A DNA stretch of 64,000 nt from Knoxdaviesia capensis (GCA_001510575.1 LNGK01000015.1:394146-458145), one strand, 5' to 3'. Shown: positions 10,516 to 23,831, numbered from the stretch's first letter. Translations and numbers: made by a program. The notes: a model not told the origin generated them from the sequence alone.

Positions 10516-12932
10516 TGTTGTGGGAAAGTGCGTGTGTGGGTGTAAGACGGGTTGTTGCTGGGGGGGAGTTGTGGACTTGCTGTAGGATCCCCTCAGAACA
10601 GAAAAGGGGACACGGGGGTCAAATCAAGGCAGGAAACAGAGCAGGATAATATATATGCACAAGTCAGATGCAAAAGTGTGGCAGATGCTGAAGATAGGGA
10701 GATGATGAAAAGACCAAGATGTGATGATGAACGAGAAGAGAGAGAACCAACATGGACGAGACAGGAGAAACGAGGGTCTATTTATGATTGAGCGAAGGGG
10801 CCGCACAAGTAAGTTTCCAGCCGGCAGCTGAAGAAAGGTTAATCAGATGAACAGAGCTAGCGAGCCGAAGAGAAATCATGTAAGTTTACAGCCACTCCTT
10901 GTGATCGATCGGGCTGGTGTCTGTCAGTCCATGGCCGACTAGTGCAAGGAGAAAACTTTCATTCTGTCCCAAAGGTGTTGAACTTAGCTCCAGGATCACC
11001 AACAAGCATGGTCCCGCCCTGGTCTCGCGTCGACACTATGACAGGAACAGGCCAAGGGCAGATGCGAGGTTGTCGAAAAGAGAGAGAGAGGGAGATTGAG
11101 GTGAGATGTGGGTGAGATACACAGCCTCGCGCGCTCGCGCAGGGCGGAAAACGCCGTGGTCTGGCGCTAGAAGGGCCACCACGACAAACAATCCCTTTCG
11201 CCTGCTTCTCTCGCGTTATGTTTGTTCGTTCATCTGCGATGGGAACAGCCTCTGCAATTTCACGAGAAATCGGAGCACGGTTCCCAGCAACGCACTGCTC
11301 TGGGGCGACAGGTTCGCCTGCCACCCGGTCTTGCGCTGATCTTCTGCTTCTTTGGCGCGTCGCTTCACCAGGGGCGGCACAGCACAACACACCAACAGCC
11401 CGGTTCTTTCGACTTTTACACACTAGGCGGATTTAAAACGGGCAATGTTCGTTCATTCGTTCTGAAGTCGTACCGCCGGGCCTGCCCCCCAGACTCTGCA
11501 GATGCTAGGGTGAGTAGGGTTTCTACGCTTGGCCGGGCGTGGGTTAGTGTGTGATGGGTGGAATTGCACCAATGTTGGGCTGAAAAGAAAAGAAACTCTA
11601 AGTGATCGGCGTGAGGCAGAGGCAGGGGTGGAAGGAGGAAAAAAAGAAGAAAACACACGAGAGGTGGAAAGGGTAAAGGGTGCATCCATGGTGATGCTGT
11701 CATTGATGGATACCGAGAGTGGACATGATAGCATGAATACTGGATCTCCGCAGGTGGCTAGTCTGGGGAGAATACGAGAGTCTGTGGAGATGCAAGGCAC
11801 AATGCCTACGGGCGGTGTTCTCACCTCAAGATGGAGACAGCATGCTCTCCGTGGATAAAAGAGAGAGCCAGAGAGAGAGCCAGAGAGAGAGCCAGAGAGA
11901 AAGCCAGAGCAGTAGCCGCATCGTCGGCCCCAATACCGCCAACCTCAGCACCTCCCCTCCCTCACCTTAAGAGTGTCAAGGCCAATCACAACATGATCAC
12001 CACACGAACTCGGAAAGAGAAGAGGCGACTCAACTTCCCCGAGGCCCATATCGGCGGGCGTCAACCTGTCACTGACCAAGGCAGAACGAAACAACAGCCT
12101 CTCCATCGCCAACGCCGGCCTGAACCTGCTTGCATGGAGATGATGAGATCTGTACAGCCCACCGTTGGCGGCCCCGTTGCACCCACCACCGTGACCACAC
12201 AAGATGGGGATGCCCGACCTGGAAAGACTCCACTCCGGCGTCTCCAGTTGTTCCTTTTTGCCTTCTTCTCCTTCTTTTCTCTCCAGGCAGCAGAGAAATA
12301 AACCCCGAGACTAGAAACACACGCACACACTAACGCTGGTCAAAGAATGCCGGGGTTCGGCGAAGACGGCCGATCGAAGAAGCTTTCCTCAGATGGCTCA
12401 TTTTTCGTTATGTTCGAGACACGAAGTTTCCTAACAATTAGCCGGAACATCACCGATGTGTGAGGTTGATTTCCAGGCACACAACCGGAGGCTGTGTTGT
12501 TTTGGTGTGTTCTGTGCCTTCCTTGTTGTTTATGCCTAGCGGGCCCGGAATGGCGTCACGCGCCTGCACTGACTATTACAGACTATCCCGGGCTTTAGGC
12601 CCCCTCGTATAGCGGGCCGACGCCCAGCGTTATAGGGACCTTTTGGACAATGAGTCCTAAAAAGCAGGTGGTGTGGGTTCCTGCCGAACTGAAATTTCCG
12701 GGGCTCAGAACAATCCTCCTTAGCCTGTTCACCCGATTCACCAGCCCAGATCCATCCGTCCACCACTGCCGCTCTCTCTCTCTCCCCATTCCGTACGAGC
12801 GAGCCGTTCCCCGAGAAACCCCGTGACCTGGCCGGTTTTGAGTCTACCACCGGGCTGTACCAGCGGCGGCTGACGCTACAACTCCCTCGGCGTCCGGCTT
12901 GCGGTCCCCCTTTGGGTGTTTTTTTGGCCGAT
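10516..12932. other. Intergenic region between the membrane protein and the RecQ helicase
   Basis: About 2.4 kb between two divergent starts. I see no coding frame with recognisable content. It contains a 12-bp tandem repeat at 11861-11908 (listed separately), a GA-rich run near 11080-11096, and pyrimidine-rich DNA at 12765-12785 close to the RecQ start. Confidence 0.45.
11861..11908. repeat. 12-bp tandem repeat, four copies
   Basis: The unit GAGAGAGCCAGA is repeated four times in a row, the last copy with one substitution (GAGAAAGCCAGA). It lies in non-coding DNA; the frame across it would encode a monotonous Arg/Glu/Ala repeat, so I do not treat it as coding. Confidence 0.85.
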
Positions 12933-13641
12933 ATGCCGCCTCTTTCTCGGAGCAACTCGTGCATCGTCGATCTCGATTTCACGCTGCGGCGCCAGTTCAA
13001 CAAGCAGAGCTTCCGGTATGGCCCCAGTCACTTCACCGGGGCTATGTGGCCCGGTTTGAGAAGAGCCTGGTTTCGGTGATGAAACTAACCGTTCTTCGGG
13101 CTTCCGAGTCCAGTGAGCCGCAGCGGGAAATCATCGAGGCCGCTCTGAGTGGCCTTGATGTCTACGTGCAGGCGGCCACGTCGTTTGGCAAGAGCCTATG
13201 CTTCCAGCTGCCGGCTGTAGTCGATGAAGGAAGTGGGTGAAGCTCCCATCTCAGTTCATTCTCGCCGTATCTTTGGACATCCAAGGCCTCTTCGCTAACA
13301 CCCCACTGCCATGGCCAGTCACCATTGTCGTCTCGCCACTCCTCAGTCTCATGGTATCTCAGCCCCCCCTGGCCGCAACAAGAGACCATCTCTAGACTAA
13401 CCCTCCCGTCTAGATGAACCAAGTCGAGGCTTTGCAAAGCGCCGGAATCGACGCCCGGTCTCTCAACTCCAACACGCCCATCCCCGAGAGAGACCTCATT
13501 CTAAAGGACCTCTCGTCCGGCCACCCACGAATCAAGCTGCTCTACGTAACCCCCGAGCTGTGCTCCACCGACCGCTTCCGCAAGCGCCTGCAGGTGGTGT
13601 ACACCCAGCGCGAGCTTTCGCGCATCGCCATCGACGAGGCC

Positions 13642-13674
<33 letters not shown>

Positions 13675-14697
13675 AAGGACTTCAAGCGGCTCTCGTGGTT
13701 CCGCGAGTCGTTCCCCGAGGTGCCGATCATGTGCCTGACCGCGACCGCCAACGAGAACATCTCCAACGACGTGCTGCACACGCTCGGCATCGACACCGCC
13801 CCCGACCGCCTGCGCCGCTTCGCCCTCACTGCCCACCGGCCCAACCTGCACCTGGAGATCCGGTACACACGCGACGAGGCCGACACGCGCATCGCCGATT
13901 TCCTCGCCTGGCTGAAGGGCGTGTACGAGCGCCGCCGCGCGGATGACCGCAAGCCCGAGCTGGACGCCGCCGGCGAGCGGCTGACCGCCGTGTCGGGCAT
14001 CATCTACACCACGTCGCGCGACGAGTGCGAGTCGCTGTCGGCCCAGCTGCGCGACGCCGGCATCGGCGCGCGGCCGTTCCACGCGCGGCTGGCCAACGAC
14101 GTCAAAGAAGAAACCCTGGGCAAGTGGATCCGCAACGAGGACGGCTACGATATCATCGTGGCCACCACCGCCTTCGGCATGGGCATCGACAAGGAGAACG
14201 TCCGCTTTGTCGTGCACTGGCGGCTGCCCAAGTCGTTTGAGGGATACTACCAGGAGGTCGGGCGCGCCGGCCGCGACGGGAAAGCGAGCTACTGCTTCCT
14301 GTACTACAGCCGCGAGGACCTGGAGCGCGTGCAGCGCATGGTGCGGCAAGATTCCGGCGGCAGCGGCGGCTTGTCGTCGGTGCTCGACAACGCAGGGTAC
14401 ACCTCCGACGGCGCGGGCTCTGGCCCCGGGCCGCGGCAGCAGCAGAGCAAGGCGAGCTCACGGTGGCACAGCCTGCAGCAGCTCGCGCTGTACTGCGAGA
14501 ACACGGCCGAGTGCCGCCACGCGCAGATCACGCGCTACTTTGGCGAGCGCGGCCCGGCGCCGGAGTGCGACTACGCCTGCGATTTCCACAAGGACCCGGC
14601 GGACCTGAAGCGCCGGCTGGCGCGCGGGCTGGCCAGTGCCGAGTGGGTTAGTTCGCAGGGCGACTTGCTGCAGTGCGGGGGGTATTACGATGATTGA
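12933..14697 (+). CDS. RecQ-family ATP-dependent DNA helicase (short fungal form)
   Basis: Four exons, 12933-13015, 13114-13232, 13319-13353 and 13414-14697, give 506 residues. The introns are 98, 86 and 60 bp; the third exon is only 35 bp. Splicing is supported by restored motifs: QSF joins REPQREIIEAALSG, and VVDEG joins ITIVVSPLLSLM. Walker A is the variant AATSFGKS (about residues 48-55), motif II is DEAH (about 153-156, IAIDEAHCISEWGHDF), then CLTATA, and in the second RecA lobe TTAFGMGIDKENV and GRAGRDG. The C-terminal zinc region has YCENTAECRHAQITRYFGE followed by CDYAC. It ends soon after, with no HRDC domain or long N-terminus, so it is not a full Sgs1/BLM-type protein but the compact fungal RecQ-like type. 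RecQ enzymes unwind DNA 3'-5' in recombination and replication repair. The first exon is the least certain part; the ATG at 12933 is the best start. Confidence 0.88.
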
Positions 14698-17600
14698 GCC
14701 TTAGTGTACGAGGATGGGAAGTGAGGAAGTCAGGCGCGCATCTTCAGGTTTACGACGTTATGATAGCTGTCTAGCACGATTCATTGAGGTCTCACGAGAT
14801 CGTTCTCAGTATGTTGGGTGTATGGTTTCTCGTATTCATTTTTCACGACGGTTGTTGGGACTGTGTAAATGCATCACGATAACGATAAAAGTCTTTCACT
14901 ACACCACCGGGAATACGGACGTTATACCATCCGAGCAGCTCTCTAAAAACATCGCACACCCATACCCCGCAGACCCAAACAGTACAGAAACACCGAAGAG
15001 ATTACAGCAATGCGCGATGTCGTTTGCACATCACTGATTCAGGCTGAGGAATCTAAAGGGACGATAGTGGATCATCGTTTATCTGGGACACAGAGTACGG
15101 CGCCTAACCCCAACCCTAGTGTAGATTGTTGGCGGCGGCGGCAGAAGATCGACATTTTGAGTGCCGATTGGAAAGATGGGAGGTTTCGCATAAGGCGATG
15201 GGTGGGATAAGATGGGTCGGGCCTATACGAGGACTTCGAGTCGGGTCTATCTGAGATTTAGTGGTGTATCAATGTTCGTATTCTTGAGGTAGAGATTCTG
15301 AAACTGGGGCAGCGATAAGTGCTGTCTCCTGGGCTTCTCCCTCTTGTATCACTCGCTACTAACTCAACACACGCGCAAGTCCTCGTTTAGCTACGTACGG
15401 TACGGTACGGTACTTCTATCGAGAGCCGTGAACCACAATCTAGAAACAGGGTCTGCGACGAAGAAGGGAGGCAAGGACGCATGTAGGCCGGTTGAAACAA
15501 AACAAAACGCGAGCAGTACGCACAGAGCATATACTTACGATACAAAATGTCAGTGTGTAGTGGCGGATGATCCGTGCAACACAACCCAATCCAACCGCCA
15601 ACGGCGTCGTTCGTCCACCTGACTGCCCCCCCCCCGTTCCTCACATTTGTACAGCCGGGCCCGGAGCTGTAGTTGGAAGTGCTCCTTGCCGGACGCAGGC
15701 CGAGAGCACCGTCCCGCCCGCCGTCCCAGTTCTCTTCCAAATAGTCCTCTGCAGCTGCATCTCGGCTGTCGGGTGAGGTGGCGTCATCATCGCCGAAAAA
15801 AAAAAAAAAAACTAAAAAAAACTTACAGTACATGCCCAGTCCGGCCCCCGGATAGTGTCTGGGACGGTGGAGTGCCGGTGCGTGGAGGTGTGCGGCGAGA
15901 GCAGGCGGCGGATACGTGTTGAGAATTGTTGGAGGAAGCAGAAAGTATAAAGGGGGATTGGCAAAAATTACATGCAAAATGACCGTTAGGGTTCCGGCCG
16001 TTCCTACAGACGGGGTAAAAATATCGGGAGATACTCACCGTTGCTGCTTCACGTGAACTGCCTTGCGATATTTGAGCAAATACACACGAGCTTTTACGGT
16101 TTAGTGGCACGCATATCGCCTTTCTTGGTCTTACTGATGCTGTGCGATGTCGGGAACACTGGTGATACACCACTACATGTGTGTGGCGGGTGGCACAACA
16201 CCCATATTTTTTTTCTGCGTCGTTAGACGAAAATGTTCGGGATCGACGAAAGAAGGGAGGGATGTGACCTGCGGCTCAACGGTTCGTGCTGGTCTTGTTG
16301 CTGCCGGTGGCTTTCCGCCCTCTTTTTGCCCCTTTTCGCCGTAGGTATCTCATCCGATCATTTGTTTTTTTCAACCGGTGAATCCAAACCGGACCAAAAA
16401 AAAGGAGAAGGAAAGCAGAGATTTAAGTTTTTGGGGGCGATCGTCGCAGTCCAGCCTTTGGATCGTCGAGAGACTAGAAGGGAACTCGCAGAGGGAAGAA
16501 AAGGAAAACAGTAAAAAAGAAAACAGACGCCGAGAGACGCACGGTGGAAGAGGCCGGCCAGATCCAGTTCCAGCCCATTTTCAGTCTTCGCGCCAAAGGG
16601 GAAACCTGGGAACATCGCCGGCTTTCATTGGTTCCCCTATTGGACGGGACCCCTTGCAGTAGACGCAGAAGAAAAGGATGGACAAACCCTTTTTCGTCGT
16701 CTTTTTCTGGCGGTGGCCCACTCGCGGACGGGACTGTGTTGGTGGCAAAAACGTGTAAACTAAAATGTTTATATTTACCTGTCGGTATTGTTAGTATAGG
16801 GGAGAGAAAAGAAAGGCAACATAACATCCACTTGTTTGGCCCCCCTGGGAATGTTTCAAGATAGGGGGAGGGGATGGATACATGACCATACCGCCAGACT
16901 GGAGCAAGGTTGCGTTGTGGTGGTTGTGAGGGTGTGAAGATGCTTGGGGACTGTTTTGTCCTGGTGGGGGGATGTTTTTATAGAGCGACTAACAACATCC
17001 ATACAAAAGCTGAGGGGACGGAGAATGTCATCGCCGGCCCAATGTTGGGACTGCGAATTGTCCAGTGTAAACAGTCCACGTAGACAAGAGTTGATATAAA
17101 ATTCCCAGGAAAAAAAAAGGAAAAAAAGGACGCAAAAAGCCAATCGGCCAAAAACACAACACAAGTCGTTACTCGTTATTCTTCGCTGACAAAGACAATC
17201 GACCACAAACAAAACCTCACCCATAGGGGAAATTTCTCTCTAGCCTGAAACACCACCATGACCCGTTTCGCTGCACTTTATTCTCTCTCTCTCTCTTCCA
17301 CACACAGTCACGTTTCTCTCCAACTCTCACACGTTCTCGGGCACAGGACAGTTTCTCCCTCACACACACTCTCTCAGACCTAATTCTGCCATCTCTTCCG
17401 CCTTTGTGTGTTCCCTTGAGGGTTATCAAGCTTTTCTCGACGCACTCTGTGTCTCCCTTCGTCTCTTCCCCTGATTCTGGCTGGGTAGTAGATACAGAAC
17501 TTTGTTTTTCTCTCCTTACTCGTCGTGTGTTCTCGTCGATTCAACGGGCTGGCTCACTGACTTACCAATTCTCTCTCTCTCTCTTTCTCTCTCTTGCGAA

Positions 17601-18656
17601 TTGCGATCATCCATTATCCCTGGAGCTCTGGGACCTGGAGCCCGAGCCTTGGACCGAGCCTCGAGAAAAGCAGGCCTGCCGGCCCAAGATACCAGATAGG
17701 AGAACCCAGAACCAGAGAAAACGCACACCAAGTCTACCCATGTCGTCCCCTGCCCTGCTACTGCTACTCTGATCCAGCATTCTCCCCCTCCGGACGTCTC
17801 ATGTTTCCTAGTTCCTCTTATTTTTCTTCCTCCTCCTCGTGCTCTGTTGTCCTCCAGGCCTAAAATTGCTATGCGTCTGTTTCCAGTTTGTGTGGGCTGC
17901 CCTTGATTTTTGCTGTGTGTCGGCTGGCTTCTTCTGTGGCGCTCTTTCTGCCTCTGCTCTGCTCTGCTCTACTTCGCTCTGTACCTGTCCCGATTGCCTG
18001 TCTACGCCTTTTCTTGGCTTTCCCTAGTTGTGTTTCTTGTACCTTCCCTACCTTCCTCAGACCTCCTCCTCCGGACCTTTACGGACTCTGTTTCGACATC
18101 CCACAGCCGACGGACCTCCTCAACCTCCCTTCTTCTTTTCCTTCTTTTCCTTCTTCTTCCGCCGTGTTGCACCCATCGCGATTCTCGACCTCTCACAGTC
18201 TTCTAGACCTCTGCAGGAAATCTGTTCTCCTCTTGTTTGATTCTCCTTGTACATATCCTCACCCATACTCCATGGTCGGCCGATCTTCCGCTCTCCCGTT
18301 CAGCTCTATCGTTCGACCCCGTGCTTGCAGCCTCGCGCTCTGTGCCTAACTCACCTCCTGACCGCTTCCGATACCATCACCACAAACTAGCTCTGCCAGA
18401 CCGAAACCTTCCATCGAGTGGCGCCATTGGTCCCTGTGTGCGAACAATCGCCTGCCCGAAGAGGCGCCACCTGCTCGACTTTTGCCCTTGCCGAGATATA
18501 AAGGACTCGCTGGTCCTGGTGGTTGTGGCCGATTTCGCTTCTCGATTTCTTTCCTCACAAAAAAACCTCAGTTGAGCGTTGAGCCATTCAGCTTTCCATT
18601 CATCCAGAACCCTCCCCATATCCTCCTGCTTAAAACTCCATATCCCGCACCTCACC
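14698..18656. other. Gene-poor block and SOG2 leader
   Basis: Nearly 4 kb without a supportable gene. A minus-strand frame at 15387-15977 contains a short coding-like acidic run (AAEDYLEENWDGG) but also crosses a poly-T tract, and no convincing splice plan emerged. A 5-bp repeat (TACGG, three copies plus part) is at 15396-15413 and a 16-base A run begins near 15797. Telomere-like motifs occur at about 15103-15120 and 15985-15993. From about 17200 to the SOG2 start the plus strand is strongly pyrimidine-rich, with CT runs at 17281-17300 and 17571-17594. Confidence 0.45.
18272..18349 (+). other. Candidate upstream ORF in the SOG2 leader
   Basis: An ATG at 18272 opens a 25-codon frame that ends at TAA 18347-18349, about 310 bp before the SOG2 start. 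It lies in the pyrimidine-rich region that is presumably transcribed as the SOG2 5' leader. Whether it is in the mRNA depends on the true transcription start and on any leader intron, which I cannot place. Confidence 0.3.
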
Positions 18657-21600
18657 ATGGAACGCGGCGCCGCTTCCATGCTGGCCGCAATGCCGCGAGG
18701 CCTGCCCGACAACCCGGCCCAGACCATCCGCCGCATTCCACCACCTCCCATCTCGAACTCGCATGTGCCGCCGATCCCTCCGTTCCCCAGCCATATCCGC
18801 GGTATTCCGTCGAACTCGACAAATCTCTCGGTGTCATCCGTTACGTCGTCCGGACCGTCTCTCTCTCCGGCCGAGGTCATTGCCCTGGCCCACGAGGCCA
18901 TGCGCGATGCCCTCCAGGAGACCGCCGCCCAGTCCCAATCACAGACGGGAGACGTCAGTGATGTCGGCTCAGATTTGAAACCCGGAGTCACCATTGACTT
19001 GAGTCGGAAAAACATTAGAGATCTCCCTGAGGAGGTTGTCGATGTGATAAAGAACGAGCTGGAGAGGTTAGTACTATTCCATTATGCCCCCGTTGTCCTT
19101 CCACCCATCCACATCGTGCCGACCTGAACATCTTCAACAATGGAAGCATTTCTTTCTGACTTTTTTTGTAATCCCTTTCTTTCTCTTCTAGACTTGCTCT
19201 GTCACATAACCAACTTTCTTCCTTTCCTACCCGCTTTTCAGAGTGCACATCCCTTCGATATTTGAATGTCCGCAACAACCAGATCAAAGAGTTTCCTCCT
19301 TCTGTATGTGTCTCCATTTGAGGCCGTCTCCCGTATTTTTTTTTTTGGGAACTTTGCCACCTCAGCCTTTGTCATCTCCCAATGGCTTTCTTCCTGTAGC
19401 TCTTTCTAACCACTGACGGACTGCCTTGCGTCTTCTCTCTGTACAGCTCTGCGACTTGAAATCTCTTGAAATTCTCGACTTGGGTCGCAACAAACTGCGG
19501 ATATTACCCCCGGAAATCGTTAAACTCTCCTCGTTAAAGGTGCTCGCCGTCCAGAAGAACCGAATCGAAGAACTGCCTGTGTGCCTTGCCGACATGGTCT
19601 CCCTTCATATCATCAAGCTGGAGGGCAACGACATCACCTTCCCACCGCCGGAAATCTTGCAACTCCAGGCCCCGAGTCCCCCCAACGACGGAGTCGCTAG
19701 AGGCGAGAGCGAATTCAACGAAATCGCCGTCACCACCAACATCAAGAAATTTTTGAAGCAAAAGTCTTTGACGGGCCGTCTGGAGATCGACACCGGCGGT
19801 GACGAATCTAGCGAGGGCGCCGAAACCCCCCGGATACCCATGCGACGCGTCGTCAGCGGCCGCTTCCCCGTGAAAGTCAATGGCACCGATATGCCCGACC
19901 TCCGCTCCCCCGCCATCACCCGACTACCTGTGAATTCCAACCGGGCGCACTTCCGCGGGCTCTCCCAACAATCGACGACAACCCCGATTCTCACCACCAT
20001 CACCAATAACATTCGACGACCTGGAGTCATGCCCCTAACCATTGGGGGCAACGTCAGCGAGCGCGTGCGCAGCAATTCGGAGACCCTGTTTCAGCAACGC
20101 CAGGCCAGCGGATCTATTGCCGACCGCATGGATGGCCGATCCCGGAGAATGGGCATTGTGCCGCGAAAGCCCTCTGAGCTGGCCACGCTGGATGAAGGTC
20201 AGGCGAATAATAATCGTCTGAGCCACTATCGCGGTCTCAGCCATGGCTCGGCTATGCAGGGTGGCAGCGCCGGCAGCCTGGCAGTGAAGAGTCCTTCAAG
20301 CCCGCCATCGGAGCCCGGCATGCAGCGACCTATCTATGTTCGGCGGTTATCGATACTGCCCGAGAGACGCCGAGAGTCGAAGATGAGTGACCCGCTGATC
20401 GAAACCGCCAAAGGAATTCTATATTCCGTCTTCCAGATCCATCCCATCATCCAGATGCTCATGGGCCTTACAAGCGACGGCACGTCTAAGCGATCGAGCC
20501 TCGAGATTGTGTTTTACAACACGAATTCCCATGTGCAGGATCTAGAGCAGGAGATCCAAAAGCATGACCTGGCCATGAACAGTGACGGTGGCGGCGGCGC
20601 CTGGGCTAGCGCTCCCGGCGAAAACGAGAATCTTCACCGGGCGTGTCAAGCGCTGGTTGGCGCTTATTCGCACGTTTGCTCGCTGCTTTCGGGACACGTC
20701 GATTCGTTTGTCGATAACGGCGACCCGAGATATATCCGGACGCTGCTGATGCTTCTGTATAACAGCATCATGGAGCTGAGAGTCACCGTGTCGAGCCTGT
20801 CTATTGGCAATAGCGGGCCGATTGTGCCTTTGTCGTCGTATTCAGGTAATTCGATGGCGAACGCCATGTCAAGCATGGGGGCCAAGGGCGGCGGCACACG
20901 CACGCCGCCTCGTCTTGACTCTCTGCGCGGGCTTCCGTCATCTTCTGGCCACCCCGGCCACCCTGGCCGTGGCTCATCTCTCGGCGAGACCATCCGGCCG
21001 TATCCTCCGCGATCTCGATCTCGAGATAATAATTCGATATCAACCATGATGGCCATGGGCGAACGATCCGGCTCCATGTGGCAGCGAGGCCGTAACACAA
21101 GCAACCCCAGCAACCTGCGAGTCGCGATCGATCTCCCGTACTCTAACGGCGTCAACCCCCGACTGGTGCAGGTGACATCGGCCACTCCACGATCGGGCGA
21201 GTCATTCCAGTCCACGTCAACGACATCTGGAGGCGCTGGACCCGGCGGCGTTGGCAGTGGCGGCGCGGGCAGCGGCAGCGTGAGCGGCAGCATCGGTAGT
21301 GTTGGCGGAAGCAGCGGCGGCGGGCGTGGAATGATCGACTACTCTGACGAGGACCGGCAGTTCGAGAAGATCTTCCTGTCGCTGAAGAAGTCGACCGAGC
21401 TGGTCCTGAAGATACTGCCCGACTTCAACTCGATGCTGACTGCCGGACTGCGTGGCGCAGTGTCGCAGCGTGTCCGCGAGGATCTCGTGCGGGTGTGGAG
21501 AGGCCTGATTGACTGCACCACCACGGTCATCGGCCAGACGGAATCGCTCAAGTCGCGCATGTCGATGATTATGCTAAAGGATCCGGCCATCCGGCTGCAC

Positions 21601-22380
21601 ACGGCGTTTTGGAATCTGTGCAACAACTTCTTCGTGTCGTGGAGCCAGCTGGGAGACATGCTCAAGATGGAGGCCAACAAGCTCCCGATTCCGCACGAGA
21701 GCCTGGTGCGGCTGAAGCCCATCCACGTCAGCATCAAGGAAACGGTCGACTACACCCACCGGTCGCCCTGGAGCAGCTTCCTGCCGCAGTCTGGCCAGAC
21801 CGGCAGCGGTACGCTGAGCCCGCTGTCGGCGATCCAGGAGACGGTGCCGATGGCGATGCAGATGCAGATGCACATGCAAATGCAGCAGCAGAACGGCCAG
21901 ATGCACCACGCAGTGCACCACCAGCAGCAACACTCGTCGCCGAGCCAGTACCAGGGCCAACACCAGCACCACGGCTCGCACTACCAGCAGCAGCTGCCGG
22001 TGACGCCACAGAGCGCGGCGCTGGGCCCGGCTGTGCAGGCGACGGTGCCGTCGACGCCGCAGAGCGCGTCGTTTGCGGGCGCGTTCAATGGCGGGGTGTT
22101 TGAGCGGGCCGAGGCGCTGATGGCGTACGGCGGGATCGCCATGTCGCGGGTGGGCACGATGTCGTCGGGTGACCTCAGCAACGGCGGCGGCAGCGGGGGC
22201 AGTCTGGGCGGCACGATGACCACGTTTGCGAGCGACGGGTCGATGACGCCGGTGTCGGCGATCAATAGCCCGTTGCCGGCCGGCATGTATGCGGGTGGCG
22301 GCGGGCTGATGGCCCAGCAGCAGCAGCAGCAGCAACAGCCACAGACGGTGCGGTTCAACGGGCCGAAGACGGCGTTCTAG
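18657..22380 (+). CDS. sog2: SOG2-like leucine-rich repeat protein of the RAM pathway
   Basis: Three exons, 18657-19066, 19192-19303 and 19447-22380, encode 1151 residues. The introns (125 and 143 bp) lie inside the leucine-rich repeat block: DLSRKNIRDLPEEV, LALSHNQLSSFP, YLNVRNNQIKEFP, ILDLGRNKLRILPPEI, VLAVQKNRIEELP and IIKLEGNDITFP form successive repeats, about residues 110-245. A disordered Ser/Arg-rich region follows. From about residue 487 the SOG2-type domain starts (LIETAKGILYSVFQIHPIIQ) and runs to about 940. The end is rich in Gln, Met, His and Gly (about 950-1151), with a final Gln run. In yeast Sog2 works with the Kic1, Cbk1, Mob2, Tao3 and Hym1 proteins in polarity and cell separation. 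The protein is longer than the yeast one, mainly because of the disordered inserts. The start is the first ATG of the spliced frame. Confidence 0.93.
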
Positions 22381-23831
22381 AAGAACCGGCTTTAGACCGT
22401 AGGATCTGCTCCTTGGATTCATTGAGACTGCGAAGAAACACACGCGCGCCTTGCTCTATCAATCAAACACATACACTTTCCTTCCGCATTCCTTTCTCTC
22501 CTCTCGTTACCGACCATGTACATTTATAGTCGTCACGGCGGCTCTCTTTTTACCCTTGCTTCAAATTCATGAACATTTTCATATGATTCTTCTTCATTCT
22601 TCTTCTTTTTTCCTGCGGCTGGCCTGGTTTTCCTACTAATTTTCATCTTCGCGTTTTTTTCAATATTTTGCATCAGCGGACAACTGCCATCTTTTTTTTT
22701 TCTGGACATGCACCAGCTGTGGGCACAAACTTGGGAGGGAATGGACGTTTTCTTGCCTTTTTTCTTTTTCTTTCTTATTACTGGATATTTTACTCTACAC
22801 TCCAGGTTCCTTGCTTTCTCGTCTCTTTGTTTTGTTTGTTTTTTTTTCTCTTGCGTGAGTGGCATTGGTTGTTTTTTATACGGATGGGCGGCGGCATGTG
22901 CTTTTTCTCATGTTTTACGGGTGTTTCTACGGAACTCATGTTTTTTAAAGCTTGTATGTTGCGAACGGGCGAGAGAGAGACAGGTTCTCAGCAGGTTATT
23001 CTATACAACATATCCGGTGCTTTGTGGTACTGGCATGCTAAGCTATTTTTGACGTTTCTTATGTTGTGTTGTGCATTGTGACATTGTGTGTCTGCGTTTA
23101 ACTGATTACAGCCGTATCGCGATGCCTGTATCACCATTTGAAGTCACATGATGCGTTTGCCATGAGAGGGAAAGCTCGTTTGCTCGGTCGTTTGGTTGGA
23201 TGGAAACTGGAAGGCGCGCACAGATCCATCCAATCCAACGAGAAAATGCAGACAACCCAACCTCCAGTATAGAACAAGGCGAATCACGTGCTAACGTTGC
23301 AACGACCCAGAAGGATGAAATCTTTGGAACCGCCAGCAGATAACTTTTTTGTCGTTTGGTCTAATCCATCACGGCCTATCACAGCGCCAGGCTGGTGTTT
23401 TTGTCTCTTGTGTCTTTTTCCTTTGCTCGTTTTGCTTCTGCATGCCGGTTCTCTCACAACCCTGGTCGTCGCTTCCCTTCCCGTGTCTCTTTTCCCCTCA
23501 CCTCACCGTTCCTTGATTTTCTTCTGTCTCTTTCTTGTTTCTTTCTGCATCCTGCATCCAGCTGTCTTTTCTTTCTGATTCGGATTCGGCAAAGTCTCAC
23601 CTCGCGGGCTTTATCGGAGACGACATCTGGTGATCATGGACGGCCGTTGAGACGCTGGGCAATTCTGCTGGTTTCTCAAGCTTCTGGTTGGGTATCGAGC
23701 CGGGCCTCCCTCACCGTTTCTTTTTGGATTTTTTTCTTATATTGTTTTCCTTTTTATGAATCACGAGTTCCTTTCATATTATATCTTCTCTCAACCTGAA
23801 ACCTCTTTTTTTCCTTTCTTTTGCTACTATC
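22381..23831. other. Spacer between SOG2 and the BLOC1S1-like gene
   Basis: About 1.45 kb between two plus-strand genes. It should hold the SOG2 3' UTR and the promoter and leader of the BLOC1S1-like gene. It is T-rich on the plus strand with long T runs (for example 22689-22701). A CACGTG E-box lies near 23286. No coding frame is supported. Confidence 0.5.

Noticed and set aside
13501..14349. Open minus-strand frame of 282 codons over the RecQ exon
   Set aside because: Shadow of a GC-rich helicase exon; composition is a reverse image and no motif is present.
15387..15977. Minus-strand frame with a short coding-like acidic run (AAEDYLEENWDGG)
   Set aside because: The frame passes through poly-T and low-complexity sequence, and possible donors (GTAAGT at about 15827, GTGAGG near 15635) did not combine into a consistent gene.
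21574..22443. Minus-strand 289-codon frame over the SOG2 3' end, and similar frames over the BLOC1S1-like gene (24126-25259)
   Set aside because: Arg/His/Leu-rich translations of repetitive coding DNA in reverse; no independent evidence.
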